NCBI GenBank assembly: GCA_012518765.1
Contig: JAAYRN010000165.1
Coordinates: 1-14,907, forward strand
Origin: Bacteroidales bacterium
GTDB lineage: Bacteria; Bacteroidota; Bacteroidia; Bacteroidales; WCHB1-69
Direction: 5' to 3'
DNA length: 14,907 nt
A program made the position numbers and the translations under genes. Positions 14,153 through 14,907 of the stretch are shown piece after piece. The stretch's first letter is position 1. Each line of letters starts with the position of its first letter. The notes beneath the pieces were generated by a model. It did not search any database. It had not been told where the DNA came from and saw nothing but the letters and a program-made list of their open reading frames with translations.

Positions 14153-14907
14153 ATGGCAAAATGGTTGCAAAGAATGTTCGGAACAAAATCCGATAAAGAT
14201 ATAAAAGAATTAAATCCTCTTTTAAAGAAAATACAAGAAGTATATCCCCTCATAGAACAATTATCAAACGATGCGTTGCGTGAAAAAACCAATGAATTTA
14301 AGCAACGTATTCGCGAAGAGGTTAAAGAAGAAAGTGATCGTATTCAGGAAATTAAAACTAACTTGGATACAGATTTCGATATGGATATTGGTGAAAAAGA
14401 AAAGCTTTATTCCGAAATAGAATCGTTGGAGGATAGTGTATATAGTCAGACTGAAAAAATATTGTTAGATATATTACCCGAAGCATTTGCTGTGGTTAAA
14501 GAGACAGGTAGACGCTTTAAAGAGAATCAAGAAGTAGAGGTTACAGCCAATGATTTTGATCGTGATTTAGCCGCTGTTTATGATTGCATCAACATAGAAG
14601 GCGACAAAGCCATTTATCAAAACACATGGATGGCAGGAGGAACGCCCATTGTTTGGGATATGTGTCATTACGATGTGCAGTTGATTGGAGGTGTGGTACT
14701 TCACCAAGGGAAAATAGCCGAAATGGCAACGGGAGAAGGAAAAACTTTGGTAGCAACTTTACCTGTTTATCTCAATGCTTTGACGGGCGAAGGGGTGCAT
14801 GTGGTTACGGTAAATGATTATTTAGCCAAGCGAGACTCTGAATGGATGGGGATGCTGTATCAGTTTCACGGTTTAAAAGTAGACTGTATAGACAAGCACG
14901 AACCCAA
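14153..14907 (+). CDS. secA: Preprotein translocase ATPase SecA, N-terminal 251 residues (cut by window edge)
   Basis: SecA is the ATP-driven motor that pushes unfolded proteins through the SecYEG channel. The frame starts at ATG 14153 (MAKWLQRMFGTKSDKD) and is open to the right edge. The N-terminal helix carries the usual LNPLLKKIQEVYPLIEQLS and LREKTNEFKQRI blocks (20-54). NBD1 landmarks are the Q-motif region with WDMCHYDVQLIGG (168-180), Walker A MATGEGKTL (191-199), and VVTVNDYLAKRDSEWM (217-232). Between the first helix and Walker A there are about 80 extra residues (about 55-160), including an acidic stretch DLAAVYD near 138-144; this enlarged N-terminal part fits the long SecA of Bacteroidota (about 1,100 residues). 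Roughly three quarters of the protein is outside the window. It has its own promoter after tRNA-Ser. Confidence 0.97.
   Translation, partial: MAKWLQRMFGTKSDKDIKELNPLLKKIQEVYPLIEQLSNDALREKTNEFKQRIREEVKEESDRIQEIKTNLDTDFDMDIGEKEKLYSEIESLEDSVYSQTEKILLDILPEAFAVVKETGRRFKENQEVEVTANDFDRDLAAVYDCINIEGDKAIYQNTWMAGGTPIVWDMCHYDVQLIGGVVLHQGKIAEMATGEGKTLVATLPVYLNALTGEGVHVVTVNDYLAKRDSEWMGMLYQFHGLKVDCIDKHEP

Noticed and set aside
14584..14817. Plus-strand 77-residue frame, rich in Arg and His
   Set aside because: It lies inside secA in another frame; the secA reading shows clear Walker A and conserved blocks.
1..14907. CRISPR array, insertion sequence, prophage or integron
   Set aside because: No regularly spaced repeats, transposase, integrase, terminal inverted repeats or phage structural genes were seen on either strand.

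Overview
The window looks like chromosomal DNA from a member of the Bacteroidota (Bacteroidetes). Four observations point that way. It is AT-rich and shows almost no Shine-Dalgarno sequences. Copies of the Bacteroidetes -7 promoter element TAnnTTTG stand before tRNA and protein genes. One gene encodes a secreted protein ending in the gliding-motility/type IX secretion (T9SS) C-terminal domain. The Mpl-type ligase and the N-terminal part of SecA also have the Bacteroidetes form. Genus and species cannot be named from the sequence alone.

Layout, left to right. (1) The minus strand carries glucose-6-phosphate isomerase (pgi, cut by the left edge), a small secreted OmpA-domain protein just upstream of it, tRNA-Thr(CGU), and a RecQ helicase without an HRDC domain. 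(2) After a divergent intergenic region of about 0.3 kb comes a two-gene plus-strand cassette at 3978-5911. It holds an unfamiliar 366-residue protein with a PD-(D/E)xK-like nuclease signature, followed with an ATGA overlap by a D12-class (Dam-like) adenine-N6 DNA methyltransferase. This is most simply a type II-like restriction-modification system and is the most interesting item in the window. (3) After 300 bp without a gene there is a tight plus-strand envelope operon: mpl (murein peptide ligase), an AsmA-family protein, a GNAT acetyltransferase and mltG (endolytic transglycosylase), with gaps of 4, 12 and 3 nt. (4) A minus-strand gene for a 676-residue T9SS-type secreted protein converges on mltG, and the two stop codons overlap. 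(5) The window ends with plus-strand tRNA-Ser(CGA), whose CCA tail is encoded, and the first 251 codons of secA.

How the parts fit together. Most genes are housekeeping: glycolysis, DNA repair, peptidoglycan recycling and chain termination, envelope assembly, protein export and two tRNAs. The restriction-modification pair is the accessory element, set between two conserved genes (recQ and mpl). No CRISPR array, insertion sequence, integrase or phage gene is visible. The same octamer TACTTTTG precedes tRNA-Thr, recQ and tRNA-Ser, and variants precede the restriction-modification cassette and secA, so five probable transcription starts can be placed.
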